Shown in pieces: positions 35,612-44,869 of a stretch of 64,000 bases of DNA. A program made the position numbers and the translations under genes. The notes under the pieces were generated by a model. The model was not told where the DNA came from, made no database searches, and saw nothing but the letters and a program-made list of their open reading frames with translations. The stretch comes from Salinicola avicenniae. Its GTDB lineage: Bacteria > Pseudomonadota > Gammaproteobacteria > Pseudomonadales > Halomonadaceae. Location of the stretch: assembly GCF_023736115.1 (NCBI RefSeq), contig NZ_JAKQZC010000007.1, forward strand, positions 98,822 to 162,821, given 5' to 3'. The stretch's first letter is position 1. Every line of letters starts with the position of its first letter.

Positions 35612-35773
35612 GCATCATCGGGGAGGGGCGATATTCGTCACGGTCGTAGGGACCCTCGGCGCGGCATGCTGTCGCCGAGGGATGCGCCGGCTAGGCCGCC
35701 CGGTCTTGTCCGCCTATCGCCGTGTCGACCGGCACTTTGCGTGACAACGGGGAGCGGGAGCGGGAGCAGCAAA

Positions 35774-35787
35774 CAAACGTTCGTTTC
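35774..35787. promoter_or_regulatory. PsrA-type operator upstream of fadD
   Basis: CAAAC-GTTC-GTTTC matches exactly the (G/C)AAAC-N2-4-GTTT(G/C) consensus described for PsrA, the TetR-type fatty-acid-responsive repressor of Pseudomonas. It lies 76 bases before the fadD start in a 251-base intergenic region. The regulator gene itself is not in the window. Confidence 0.6.
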
Positions 35788-35862
35788 TGCCACTTTGGTG
35801 GCAGCGCCGAATGTCGACGATCCTGTTATAAGGACGTAAGCCACGCCGATTCAGGAGACCGT

Positions 35863-37563
35863 ATGAGCGATAGCGCCACGCCGGGTATCGAGACCGGCCC
35901 CCCTCTGAAGGGCATGGAGGCGTTTGTGTCGATCAACGACATCATCGCTGACGCCTGTCGTCGTTTCGCGGACAAGCCGGCCTTCAGCTGCATGGGGCAG
36001 GTGCTGCGCTATCGCGATATCGACCGTCTCTCCAACCAGTTCGCGGCCTGGCTGCAGCGGGAAACTGACCTCGAGCCGGGGGACCGGATCGCCATCCAGT
36101 TACCCAACGTTCTGCAGTTCCCAGTTGCGGTCTTCGGGGCACTGAAGGCGGGGCTGGTCATCGTCAATACCAACCCGCTCTATACCGAGCGTGAGATGCG
36201 TCATCAGTTCCGCGACGCCGGTGCCAAGGCGGTCGTGGTGCTGTCGAACATGGCGCAGAAAGTGGAAAAGGTCCTCGATCAGACCGAGATCCGTCATATC
36301 GTCGTGACCGATATGGGAGATCTCCACGGCTGGCCGAAGCGGCCGCTGATCAACGCTGTCGTGCGGCATGTGAAGAAACTGGTGCCAGCCTACTCGCTGC
36401 CCAGTGCGACCGGGCTGCGCCAGGCGCTCGCCGCAGGGCGCGATCATAAGCCGCGGATCGTCGAGAGCGACAGTGAGGCGGTTGCCGTGCTGCAGTACAC
36501 CGGCGGCACCACGGGCGTGGCCAAGGGGGCTATGCTGACGCACCGCAATCTGATCGCCAATATGCTGCAGACGCAGCAGCTGTTGGGTGACACGCTCACG
36601 GAGGGCGAGGAGACGATCATCGCGCCGTTGCCGTGCTACCACATCTATACCTTCACCGTGAACTGCCTGTTCGCGATGACCACCGGTCAGCACAATGTGC
36701 TGATCCCCAATCCGCGGGATATCGGCGGCTTCGTCAAGACGCTGTCGCGCACGCCGTTTACCGTTTTCGTGGGGCTTAACACTCTGTTCAATGCGCTGTG
36801 CCAGCGCGACGATTTCAAGGCGCTCGACTTCTCGCGGCTCAAGCTCACCATCTCCGGCGGGATGGCGTTGACCCAGGTCGTGGCCGAGCGTTGGCAGACC
36901 ACGACGGGTTGCGGCATCGTCGAAGGGTATGGCCTGACCGAGACGTCACCGATTGCGCTGGTCAATCCGCCGGCGGCGCCGCAGATCGGGACGATTGGCA
37001 AGCCGGTGCCCGGCACGGCGATTCGCGTGGTCGACGAGGACGGGCAGACGCTCGAGCGCGGTGAGCGTGGCGAGCTGTGTGTAAAGGGGCCCCAGGTGAT
37101 GAAGGGGTACTGGAATCGGCCGGAAGACACGGCGGCGACGCTCGATGAAGAGGGCTGGCTGCGCACGGGTGACATGGCGATGGTGCAGGATGACGGCTAC
37201 GTGAAGATCGTCGATCGCAAGAAGGACATGATTCTGGTCTCGGGCTTCAACGTCTATCCCAACGAAATCGAGGAAGTGGTGTCGACGCACCCCGACGTGA
37301 TCGAGGCGGCCGCAATCGGGGTGCCTGATGGCGAATCCGGCGAGGCGATCAAGCTATTCGTGGTGGCAAGAGACGAGAGCCTCGATCCTCAGGCGCTGCG
37401 CCAGTGGTGCAAGCAGTCCCTCACTGGCTACAAGGTTCCCCGCTTTATCGAACTGCGCGACGAGTTGCCGAAGAGCAATGTGGGCAAGGTGCTGCGTCGC
37501 GAACTGCGTGACGAGCCCGGCGAGAACGCGGAAAAACCCGAGAACGCTTCGTCGCAGGCGTGA
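35863..37563 (+). CDS. fadD: long-chain fatty acid-CoA ligase
   Basis: 566 residues, similar to E. coli FadD (561). Adenylate-forming enzyme motifs: P-loop YTGGTTGVAKGAML (about residue 211), GYGLTETSP, GDMAMVQDDGY and the C-terminal hinge DRKKDMILVSGFNVYP (fatty-acid binding signature), and KSNVGKVLRR with the catalytic Lys. It activates long-chain fatty acids with ATP and CoA at the inner membrane, the entry step of beta-oxidation. CAGGAGA lies 4 bases before the ATG. A PsrA-type site upstream suggests fatty-acid-inducible expression. Confidence 0.95.
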   Translation: MSDSATPGIETGPPLKGMEAFVSINDIIADACRRFADKPAFSCMGQVLRYRDIDRLSNQFAAWLQRETDLEPGDRIAIQLPNVLQFPVAVFGALKAGLVIVNTNPLYTEREMRHQFRDAGAKAVVVLSNMAQKVEKVLDQTEIRHIVVTDMGDLHGWPKRPLINAVVRHVKKLVPAYSLPSATGLRQALAAGRDHKPRIVESDSEAVAVLQYTGGTTGVAKGAMLTHRNLIANMLQTQQLLGDTLTEGEETIIAPLPCYHIYTFTVNCLFAMTTGQHNVLIPNPRDIGGFVKTLSRTPFTVFVGLNTLFNALCQRDDFKALDFSRLKLTISGGMALTQVVAERWQTTTGCGIVEGYGLTETSPIALVNPPAAPQIGTIGKPVPGTAIRVVDEDGQTLERGERGELCVKGPQVMKGYWNRPEDTAATLDEEGWLRTGDMAMVQDDGYVKIVDRKKDMILVSGFNVYPNEIEEVVSTHPDVIEAAAIGVPDGESGEAIKLFVVARDESLDPQALRQWCKQSLTGYKVPRFIELRDELPKSNVGKVLRRELRDEPGENAEKPENASSQA

Positions 37564-37645
37564 GTCGCCGCGTCATCGGCGCTACAATGACAGGTTCGCC
37601 ATCGGCCACGATGGCGGCCGTGTTCATGCCGATGCCGAGGATCTC

Positions 37646-40600
37646 TTGAGCGCCACTGCTTCCCACGCCCTTCAAGCTCTCAACGACCTGCAACGCCGAC
37701 TCGACGACTGTCTCCTGCGCGACGCCCACGAACAGCGCCGACGTCTCGAGCGTCTCGCCCGCCGCGCGCGCGATGGTAAGCCGATCGACCGTGCGCTGAA
37801 GGAGATCGAATCCCGCCTAGAGGCTTCGCACGAAGCGGTGCAGAGGCGTCGGCGACAGCCGGTCAAGCTCGACTACCCGGAGTCGCTGCCGGTCGCCTCG
37901 CGTCGCGAGACCATTCTCGATGCCCTGCGCGAGCACCAGGTAGTGGTGGTGGCCGGCGAGACCGGTTCGGGCAAGACCACGCAGCTGCCCAAGCTCTGTC
38001 TCGAGCTCGGACTCGGACGCCGCGGCATGATCGGGCACACCCAGCCGCGGCGACTGGCGGCACGCTCGGTCGCGGCCCGGCTCGCGGAAGAGCTCGAGGT
38101 GCCGCTGGGGGAGCAGGTCGGGTATCAGGTGCGCTTCACCGACCAGAGCAGCGACCAGACACTGGTCAAGCTGATGACCGATGGGATCCTGCTGGCAGAG
38201 ACCCAGCATGACCCGGACCTGATGCGCTACGAGGCGATCATCATCGACGAGGCGCACGAACGCAGCCTCAATATCGATTTTCTGCTCGGCTACCTGAAGC
38301 GCCTTACCGCCCGCCGCCCCGATCTCAAGGTCATCATCACCTCCGCGACGATCGACGTCGACCGGCTGTCGCGCCACTTTGCCGTGGCAGGCCGCGCTGT
38401 CGACGCTCAAGACGCCAATGGCAACGCCGACCCAAAGAACGCCGCTCAAGAGAACGCCGCAGAGAGCCAAGCCGTACCGGGGGAATCCGCCGCCGATACC
38501 GATACCGATACCGATACGCTGCGCCCGGCGCCCGTGGTCGAGGTTTCCGGACGCGCCTATCCGGTCGAGGTGCGCTACCGTCCGTTGGTGCGCGAATCCC
38601 GCGAGGAAGAGGACCTGTCGCTGCAGGAGGGAATCCTGGCCGCGGTGGAGGAGATCGAGCAGGTCGAGCGCGAGCATCGCTGGTACAGCGGTCCGCGGGA
38701 TATTCTGATCTTTCTGCCTGGGGAGCGGGAAATTCGCGAGACAGCGGATGTGCTGCGCCGCGCCGAGCTCAAGAGTACCGAGATCCTGCCGCTCTATGCG
38801 CGTCTCTCCAACGCTGAGCAGAACCGGGTTTTCCAGTCCCATGCCGGTCGTCGCATCGTGCTATCGACCAACGTGGCCGAGACGTCGCTGACGGTACCCG
38901 GTATCCGCTATGTCATCGATCCCGGCCTGGTGCGGATGAGCCGCTACAGTTTTCGCGCCAAAGTCCAGCGTTTGCCGATCGAGCCGGTCAGCCAGGCGAG
39001 CGCCGACCAGCGCAAGGGGCGCTGTGGACGTGTCGCTGAGGGTGTCTGCATCCGTCTCTACAGTGAGGAGGACTTCCTCGCTCGCCCCGCGTTCACCGAA
39101 CCCGAGATTCAGCGTACCAACCTGGCGTCGGTGATTCTGTCGATGCTCGCGCTGAAGCTGGGCGACGTGCTCGACTTCCCGTTTGTCGATGCGCCGGACC
39201 CGCGATTCGTGAAGGATGGCTACCGGTTGCTGTTCGAGTTGGGTGCCGTGGATGCGGGCGAGCGCATGACCGACATGGGGCGTCGCCTGTCGCGTCTGCC
39301 GATCGACCCGCGCCTGGGGCGCATGGTGCTGGCGGGCGAGCAGTTCGGCTGCCTGCGCGAGACGCTGATCGTGGTCAGTGCGCTGGCAACACAGGATCCG
39401 CGTGACCGGCCGGCGGAGAAGCGCCAGGCGGCGGATCAGAAGCATAAGCAATGGGAAGATCCGCACTCCGACTTTGTCGCCTGGTGGAACCTTTGGCAGG
39501 GTTTCGAGGCGGCGCGGGAGACGCTGTCGGGCAATCAGCTGCGACGCTGGTGCCGCGACAACTATCTCAGTTACCTGCGCCTGCGCGAATGGCACGATAC
39601 CTACCGCCAGCTGCGTCAACTGACTCGGGACATGAAGCTGGAAATGACCAGTGCGATGCGCCCGGCGCAGGAGGATGAACCGCCGCAAGTCGACGCCCAG
39701 CGACTGCATCAGGCCCTGCTCGCGGGGTTGCTCTCCAACCTCGGCCAACTGCAGCCGGAGAGTCGCGAATTTCTTGGCGCGCGCAACCGCAAGTTTTTGA
39801 TCCATCCCGCTTCCGGACTGTCGAAGAAGCCGCCCAAGTGGGTCATGGCTGGTGAGCTGGTCGAGACAAGCCGCCTTTATGCGCGGGATGCCGCGCGTAT
39901 CCAGCCCGAGTGGATCGAGCCCCAGGCCACGCATTTGATCAAGCGCGCCTACAGCGACCCTCACTGGGAGCGTAAGCGTGCACAGGTGGTCGCGCAGGAG
40001 CAGGTCACGCTGTTCGGCCTGCCGATCGTCTCGGGGCGTCGGGTCGATTATGCCAAGGTGGCGCCGGCGGAGGCGCGTGAACTGTTCATTCGCCGCGCGC
40101 TGGTCGAAGGCGACTTCCACACTCGGGCATCGTTCTTCGCGCACAACCGGGCAATGATGGCCGAGGTCGAGGATCTCGAGGACCGCGCGCGCAAGCGAGA
40201 TATCCTGGTCGACGAAGAGACGCTGTTCGCCTTCTACGACGAGCGTATCCCGGCGGAAGTTGCCAGCGGCAAGCATTTCGAAAGCTGGCGCAAACGTGCC
40301 GAGCGCGAAACGCCGGACATTCTCAAGCTCGACAAGGCGTCGCTGATGGCGCGCGAGGCCGATGATGTCAGCGTCGAACAGTATCCGGACGAGCTGGTTT
40401 TCAACGGCGTTCGTTATCCGCTGAGCTACCACTTCGCCCCCGGCGCCAGTGATGACGGCGTCACGCTGACCGTGCCCGCGGTAATGCTGGCGCAGTTGCC
40501 GGCAGGGCGTCTCAGTTGGATGGTGCCCGGGCTGTTACGCGACAAGTGCATTGCGCTGCTGAAAGGCTTGCCGAAGACGCTGCGCCGACAGATCGTGCCG

Positions 40601-41749
40601 ATTCCCGATTGGGTGGATGCGGCACTGGCCACGCTGACGCCGGACGAACGCCCGGTCGAAGAGGCGCTCGGGGAGTTCCTGCGCGTCAAGACCGGTACGC
40701 GGCTGGACGCGTCGGTGTGGGATGACGCTCAGCTCGAGCCGCATCTGATCATGAACCTGCGGGTTGTCGATCATCACGGCAAGGTGCTGGGCGAGGGGCG
40801 TGACCTGCAGGCGCTGCAGGCCCGCTTTGGGGCCGCCGCGGAAGCGGGTGCCCGCGCGCTAGCCGAGACGCAGGAGGAGACCGTCGAAGCGCTGGAGTCG
40901 CTGCCGGAAGCGGCGCTGCCCGATTCCCGGGTGACGTCGCAGGCTGGTATCCAGGTCGAGGTCTACCCGGCGGCGGTGATGAAGGCGGGTGAGCTGAGCA
41001 TCGCCTGGTTCGATCACGAGGCGCGGGCCCGGGCGGCACACCGGGATGGCCTGATTGCGCTGGCCCGCCAGCGGCTGCCGGAGGTCGTGCGTTATATCGA
41101 GCGCGAGCTGCCTCAACTCAAGCAGTGCGCACTGCTGTTCGCCAAGACGGGCAGTCGAGAGCAGCTGGCGCGGGATGTGATCGATGCCTGTCTGGCGCAG
41201 ACCATTGCTGCTGACCCGCTGCCGCGCTCGCGCCAGGCTTTCGACGCGCGTCTCGAGCAGTGGCGGGGCGATCTGGTGACTCATGCCGAGAGCGTGCTGA
41301 CCGATCTCAAGCCGGCACTCGAGGGACATCTGGCAGTGACCAAGTCACTCAAGGGCAATGTCAGTTTGGCGCTGGCGCTGACCTATTCCGACCTACGCGC
41401 TCAGATGCAGCGGCTCGTCTATCCCGGCTTCGTACGTGAGGCGGGAGCCTGGCTCAAGCACTATCCCCGCTACATGCAGGCGGCGGAGATTCGGCTGGAG
41501 AAGGCGCCGCGAGACCGACGCCGCGACCAGCTCTCGATGCAGCAGGTGCAGGAGTGGGAAACACGACTGGATGCGCGGCGAGAAGCAACTCATCGTGACG
41601 GCATTCCCGATGAGGCGCTGGTCGAGTTTGGCTGGTGGCTGCAGGAGTGGCGTGTGTCGCTGTTCGCACAGCAGCTGGGCACGCTGGAAAGCGTGTCGGA
41701 GAAACGTCTGGCGCGGCGCTGGCAGGAGATCACCGGCCAGTCCGTGTGA
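37646..41749 (+). CDS. hrpA: ATP-dependent RNA helicase HrpA (DEAH box)
   Basis: 1367 residues from a TTG start with GAGG 6 bases upstream; E. coli HrpA has about 1300. Walker A AGETGSGKTTQLPK (near residue 105), Walker B DEAH (about 202), SAT motif, STNVAETSLTVPGI, QRKGRCGRVAEG, then the OB-fold and the long C-terminal HrpA-specific region. It rescues stalled ribosomes and processes mRNA. A non-conserved insertion of roughly 50 residues (Ala/Asn/Glu/Asp-rich, ending in a DTDTDTDT run) sits between the SAT motif strand and the segment VVEVSGRAYPVEVRY. Confidence 0.95.
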   Translation: MSATASHALQALNDLQRRLDDCLLRDAHEQRRRLERLARRARDGKPIDRALKEIESRLEASHEAVQRRRRQPVKLDYPESLPVASRRETILDALREHQVVVVAGETGSGKTTQLPKLCLELGLGRRGMIGHTQPRRLAARSVAARLAEELEVPLGEQVGYQVRFTDQSSDQTLVKLMTDGILLAETQHDPDLMRYEAIIIDEAHERSLNIDFLLGYLKRLTARRPDLKVIITSATIDVDRLSRHFAVAGRAVDAQDANGNADPKNAAQENAAESQAVPGESAADTDTDTDTLRPAPVVEVSGRAYPVEVRYRPLVRESREEEDLSLQEGILAAVEEIEQVEREHRWYSGPRDILIFLPGEREIRETADVLRRAELKSTEILPLYARLSNAEQNRVFQSHAGRRIVLSTNVAETSLTVPGIRYVIDPGLVRMSRYSFRAKVQRLPIEPVSQASADQRKGRCGRVAEGVCIRLYSEEDFLARPAFTEPEIQRTNLASVILSMLALKLGDVLDFPFVDAPDPRFVKDGYRLLFELGAVDAGERMTDMGRRLSRLPIDPRLGRMVLAGEQFGCLRETLIVVSALATQDPRDRPAEKRQAADQKHKQWEDPHSDFVAWWNLWQGFEAARETLSGNQLRRWCRDNYLSYLRLREWHDTYRQLRQLTRDMKLEMTSAMRPAQEDEPPQVDAQRLHQALLAGLLSNLGQLQPESREFLGARNRKFLIHPASGLSKKPPKWVMAGELVETSRLYARDAARIQPEWIEPQATHLIKRAYSDPHWERKRAQVVAQEQVTLFGLPIVSGRRVDYAKVAPAEARELFIRRALVEGDFHTRASFFAHNRAMMAEVEDLEDRARKRDILVDEETLFAFYDERIPAEVASGKHFESWRKRAERETPDILKLDKASLMAREADDVSVEQYPDELVFNGVRYPLSYHFAPGASDDGVTLTVPAVMLAQLPAGRLSWMVPGLLRDKCIALLKGLPKTLRRQIVPIPDWVDAALATLTPDERPVEEALGEFLRVKTGTRLDASVWDDAQLEPHLIMNLRVVDHHGKVLGEGRDLQALQARFGAAAEAGARALAETQEETVEALESLPEAALPDSRVTSQAGIQVEVYPAAVMKAGELSIAWFDHEARARAAHRDGLIALARQRLPEVVRYIERELPQLKQCALLFAKTGSREQLARDVIDACLAQTIAADPLPRSRQAFDARLEQWRGDLVTHAESVLTDLKPALEGHLAVTKSLKGNVSLALALTYSDLRAQMQRLVYPGFVREAGAWLKHYPRYMQAAEIRLEKAPRDRRRDQLSMQQVQEWETRLDARREATHRDGIPDEALVEFGWWLQEWRVSLFAQQLGTLESVSEKRLARRWQEITGQSV
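38494..38517 (+). repeat. CGATAC hexamer tandem repeat, 4 copies, inside hrpA
   Basis: Four exact copies of CGATAC encode an Asp-Thr dipeptide repeat within the hrpA insertion. Hexamer repeats keep the reading frame when they slip, so the length may vary between strains. Confidence 0.9.
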
Positions 41750-41836
41750 GAGCGTTGCCCAATCGCAGGGCGCATCCGCCTCCGCGGGATGCGCGTAATG
41801 CCAGTGAGCGGCCGCTGCCGCTGGAGGGTGTAGTTC

Positions 41837-42967
41837 ATGACGCAAGCCGTGATTACCGCGACCGGGCTTTACACGCCGCCGGCCGTGATCGACAACGCCG
41901 CGCTGGTGGCTAGCTTCAATCAGTGGGTCGACGCCGAGAATGCCCGACACGCCGACGCAATCGCGAGCGGCGATCGCGAGCCGCTGGCGCATTCGAGCGA
42001 AGCCTTCATCGTCAAGGCTTCGGGGATCGAAAGCCGCTACGTGATGGAAGCCGAGGGTATCCTTGACCCCGAGCGCATGCGGCCTCACCTGCCCGAACGC
42101 GCTAACGACGCGTTGTCGGTGCAGGCAGAAATGGGCCTGGCCGCCGCTCGCGAGGCGCTGGATAGTGCCGGTCTGCGCGCCGACCAGATCGATCTTCTGA
42201 TCGTCGCTTGCTCCAACCTGCAACGGCCCTACCCGGCGGTATCGGTGGAGCTACAGGCGGCGCTGGGGATGGCCGGCTACGCGTTCGACATGAACGTCGC
42301 CTGCTCGAGTGCCACCTTTGCCATCGATACGGCGACCAATGCGATTCGTGCCGGCAGCCTTGAACGGGTGCTCATCGTCAATCCGGAAATCTGCGCGGCG
42401 CACCTCAACTTTCGCGACCGTGACAGCCACTTCATCTTCGGGGATGCCTGCACGGCGATCGTGCTCGAAGCCGATCACCTGGCGCGTGAGCGTGAGCATT
42501 TCACCGTGCTCGGCACGCGTCTGGTCACACGGTTCTCCAACGCCATTCGCAACAACTTCGGCTTTCTCAACCGACTGGCCGATACCGGCGAAGCGAGCGC
42601 CGACAAGCTGTTCATGCAAGAAGGGCGCAAGGTGTTCCGCGAGGTCTGTCCGCTGGTCGCCGAGCTGATTCTCGATCATCTCGAGAGCCTGTCTCTCACC
42701 GGGGAGTCGCTGTCGCGGCTCTGGCTGCATCAGGCCAACCGGCATATGAACGATCTGATTGCGGCCCGCGTGCTGGGGCGGGAAGCCTCGCCGACGGAGG
42801 CGCCGATCATTCTCGACCGTTACGCCAACACCAGTTCCGCCGGATCGATCATTGCCTTTCACCAGTATCGCGACGACCTGCGCGATGGCGATGTGGGGGT
42901 GGTGTGTTCGTTCGGTGCGGGCTACAGTGCTGGCAGTGTGATTCTACGTAAAGGAAATGCGTGCTGA
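41837..42967 (+). CDS. beta-ketoacyl-ACP synthase III family protein (FabH-like)
   Basis: 376 residues, longer than housekeeping FabH (about 317). Thiolase fold with full catalytic triad: Cys156 in NVACSSATF, His298 in LWLHQANRHMND and Asn331 in RYANTSSAGS. Size and sequence flavour resemble P. aeruginosa PA3286, which condenses octanoyl-CoA from beta-oxidation with malonyl-ACP and so shunts degradation products into synthesis; that assignment is by recollection and not proven. GGAGG lies 8 bases before the ATG. Overlaps mlaA by one base. Confidence 0.85.
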   Translation: MTQAVITATGLYTPPAVIDNAALVASFNQWVDAENARHADAIASGDREPLAHSSEAFIVKASGIESRYVMEAEGILDPERMRPHLPERANDALSVQAEMGLAAAREALDSAGLRADQIDLLIVACSNLQRPYPAVSVELQAALGMAGYAFDMNVACSSATFAIDTATNAIRAGSLERVLIVNPEICAAHLNFRDRDSHFIFGDACTAIVLEADHLAREREHFTVLGTRLVTRFSNAIRNNFGFLNRLADTGEASADKLFMQEGRKVFREVCPLVAELILDHLESLSLTGESLSRLWLHQANRHMNDLIAARVLGREASPTEAPIILDRYANTSSAGSIIAFHQYRDDLRDGDVGVVCSFGAGYSAGSVILRKGNAC

Positions 42968-43713
42968 TGAAATCGACGCAATGGCTGGGCGGCGTCATGG
43001 CCGTGCTGGCACTGGGTGGTTGCGCCTCGCAGGCGGAGACGACCAACCCGCAGGACCCGTGGGAAGGATTCAACCGCGGTGTCTACCAGTTCAACGATAC
43101 GCTGGATCGTTACGCCCTGAAGCCGATCGCACAGGGGTATGACACCGTCACCCCGGATCCGGTTCAGGACGGCGTCGGCAACTTCTTCTCCAACCTCGGC
43201 GAGATCGGCACCGTCTTCAACAGTGTTCTGCAGTGGGAGTGGGGGAACGCCGGTGTGGCCTCGGGGCGCTTCCTGGTCAATACAGTGCTCGGCGTGGGCG
43301 GTCTCATGGACCCGGCGACGCGCATGGGGCTGAACGAGAACGAAGAGGACTTCGGCCAGACGCTGGCGGTCTGGGGTGTCGGCTCCGGTCCCTATCTGGT
43401 GCTGCCGATTCTGGGCCCCAGCACGGTGCGTGACACCTCCGGCCTGCCGGTGGATCATTACACCTATCCGATGACCTATGTCGAGGACGACGGCTGGCGC
43501 TACGGCCTGACGTTCCTGCGCTATGTCGATCTGCGCGCCGGTCTGCTCGACCAGGAGGCCCTGATCCAGGGGGATCGTTACAGCTTCATCCGCGACGCCT
43601 ACCTCCAGCGCCGCCAGTTCGAGATCACTAATGGCGAGGCGGGCGAAGACCCGTTTGCCAGTGGCGATTTCGGTGACGACTTCGAGTATAGCGAAGACGA
43701 CTTCGCCGAGTAG
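42967..43713 (+). CDS. mlaA: MlaA (VacJ) outer-membrane lipoprotein
   Basis: 248 residues. Lipoprotein signal with lipobox LALGGC (Cys19), then the MlaA fold: DPWEGFNRGVYQFND, the Gly/Phe-rich FFSNLGEIGTVFNSVLQ, GVGSGPYLVLPILGPSTVRD. MlaA forms an outer-membrane donut that removes phospholipid from the outer leaflet and passes it to MlaC. The ATG at 42967 overlaps the stop of the upstream synthase gene (TGATG); a GTG six bases earlier is possible. The mlaBCDEF genes are not in the window. The C-terminal 30 residues are very acidic. Confidence 0.95.
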   Translation: MKSTQWLGGVMAVLALGGCASQAETTNPQDPWEGFNRGVYQFNDTLDRYALKPIAQGYDTVTPDPVQDGVGNFFSNLGEIGTVFNSVLQWEWGNAGVASGRFLVNTVLGVGGLMDPATRMGLNENEEDFGQTLAVWGVGSGPYLVLPILGPSTVRDTSGLPVDHYTYPMTYVEDDGWRYGLTFLRYVDLRAGLLDQEALIQGDRYSFIRDAYLQRRQFEITNGEAGEDPFASGDFGDDFEYSEDDFAE

Positions 43714-43717
43714 GCTC

Positions 43718-44869
43718 ATGACCACGACACTGTCGGACGACGTCCCCGTGATTGGTGTCCTCGATCTGCAGGGTCAGGATCGTGAAAAGCTGGTTGGCGA
43801 GATCGCGCGTCTAGATGCTCGCGTGCACGCCGCCGAGGGCCTGGCGGCGCTGCCGGAGGCGTGTGATCTGATCGTGGTTCACGTGCGGGCAGTAGCGCCG
43901 GCGGATTGGGTGGCCCTGGCGCGAACCTCGCCGATTATCGTGGTGGGCGAAAGCCGGGCCGATGTCGGTCTGCGCCAGGCGCTGGACGCCGGGCTGGTCG
44001 ATTATCTGATCGAGCCGCTGGCACACGCCGATATCCTTCGGCGGCTGATTGTCAAGGTGCTGGACCTGGATCGCCTGTCGCGCGCGCACGCGGAGAGTCG
44101 GGCGGCGCTGCAGGCGCTCAACGAGCGGCTCGAGGCGCATCTGGAAGTGCTGCGCGAGGATCAGCGGGCGGGCGGGCATGTGCAACGCAAGCTGCTGCCG
44201 CCACCCGGTGTCTCGTATCTCGGTGTACGTTGTGACTACTGGTTCGCGCCGTCGCTCTATCTGTCGGGTGACTTTCTCGACTTTCAGCGCTGCGATGACC
44301 GCTACAGCTTCTTCTATTTCGCGGATGTCGCCGGACATGGAGCTTCGTCGGCCTTTGTCACCATGCTGCTTAAGTACTTGTGCAACCGGTGGCTGTCGCA
44401 GTGGCATACATTGCTGCCGGAAGCGTTTCCCTCCCGCTGGCTGGGGGAGCTCAACCACGAGCTGCTGGAGACCGGCATCGGCAAGCATGCCACGATCTTT
44501 GCCGGGGTACTGGACCATGAGCGTCGTTTTCTGCACTATGCGCTCGGCGCCCAGCTGCCCATGCCGATTCTGCAGACGGAATCGCAGACGAGCTACCTGG
44601 GCGGAGAAGGGCCGCCGGTGGGGTTGTTTCCGGATGTGGAGTACCCCATCTATGGCTGTCCGTTGCCGGAGTCCTTTCGGCTCTGGTTCTTTTCCGACGG
44701 GGTGCTGGAATGCCTGCCGGAAGCGTCTCTGGACGCGCGGCTCAAGGAGCTTGAACGCCGCGCGACACGTTGCACCCGCGTCGAGGACCTGAAGGATGGC
44801 CTGGCGCTGGGAGATCAACTGCCGGATGATCTCAGCATGATGACATTGAGTGGTTTCCGCCATGATTGA
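43718..44869 (+). CDS. PP2C/SpoIIE-type phosphatase with degenerate receiver domain
   Basis: 383 residues. Residues 1-120 have the receiver-like beta/alpha pattern but lack key residues: the beta3 position that should carry the phosphoacceptor Asp reads LIVVHV, and the conserved Lys-Pro is Glu-Pro (LIEPL). A coiled linker leads to a SpoIIE/PP2C catalytic domain with metal-binding aspartates in SGDFLDF, ADVAGHGASSAF, FSDGVLE and LPDDLSMM. It begins 4 bases after mlaA and overlaps the STAS gene, so it probably dephosphorylates that STAS protein in a partner-switch. A similar gene pair follows vacJ in P. aeruginosa, by recollection. Confidence 0.88.
   Translation: MTTTLSDDVPVIGVLDLQGQDREKLVGEIARLDARVHAAEGLAALPEACDLIVVHVRAVAPADWVALARTSPIIVVGESRADVGLRQALDAGLVDYLIEPLAHADILRRLIVKVLDLDRLSRAHAESRAALQALNERLEAHLEVLREDQRAGGHVQRKLLPPPGVSYLGVRCDYWFAPSLYLSGDFLDFQRCDDRYSFFYFADVAGHGASSAFVTMLLKYLCNRWLSQWHTLLPEAFPSRWLGELNHELLETGIGKHATIFAGVLDHERRFLHYALGAQLPMPILQTESQTSYLGGEGPPVGLFPDVEYPIYGCPLPESFRLWFFSDGVLECLPEASLDARLKELERRATRCTRVEDLKDGLALGDQLPDDLSMMTLSGFRHD

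Noticed and set aside
38861..40432. 523-codon open frame antisense to hrpA
   Set aside because: No recognisable motif or ribosome-binding site, wholly inside a conserved helicase gene.
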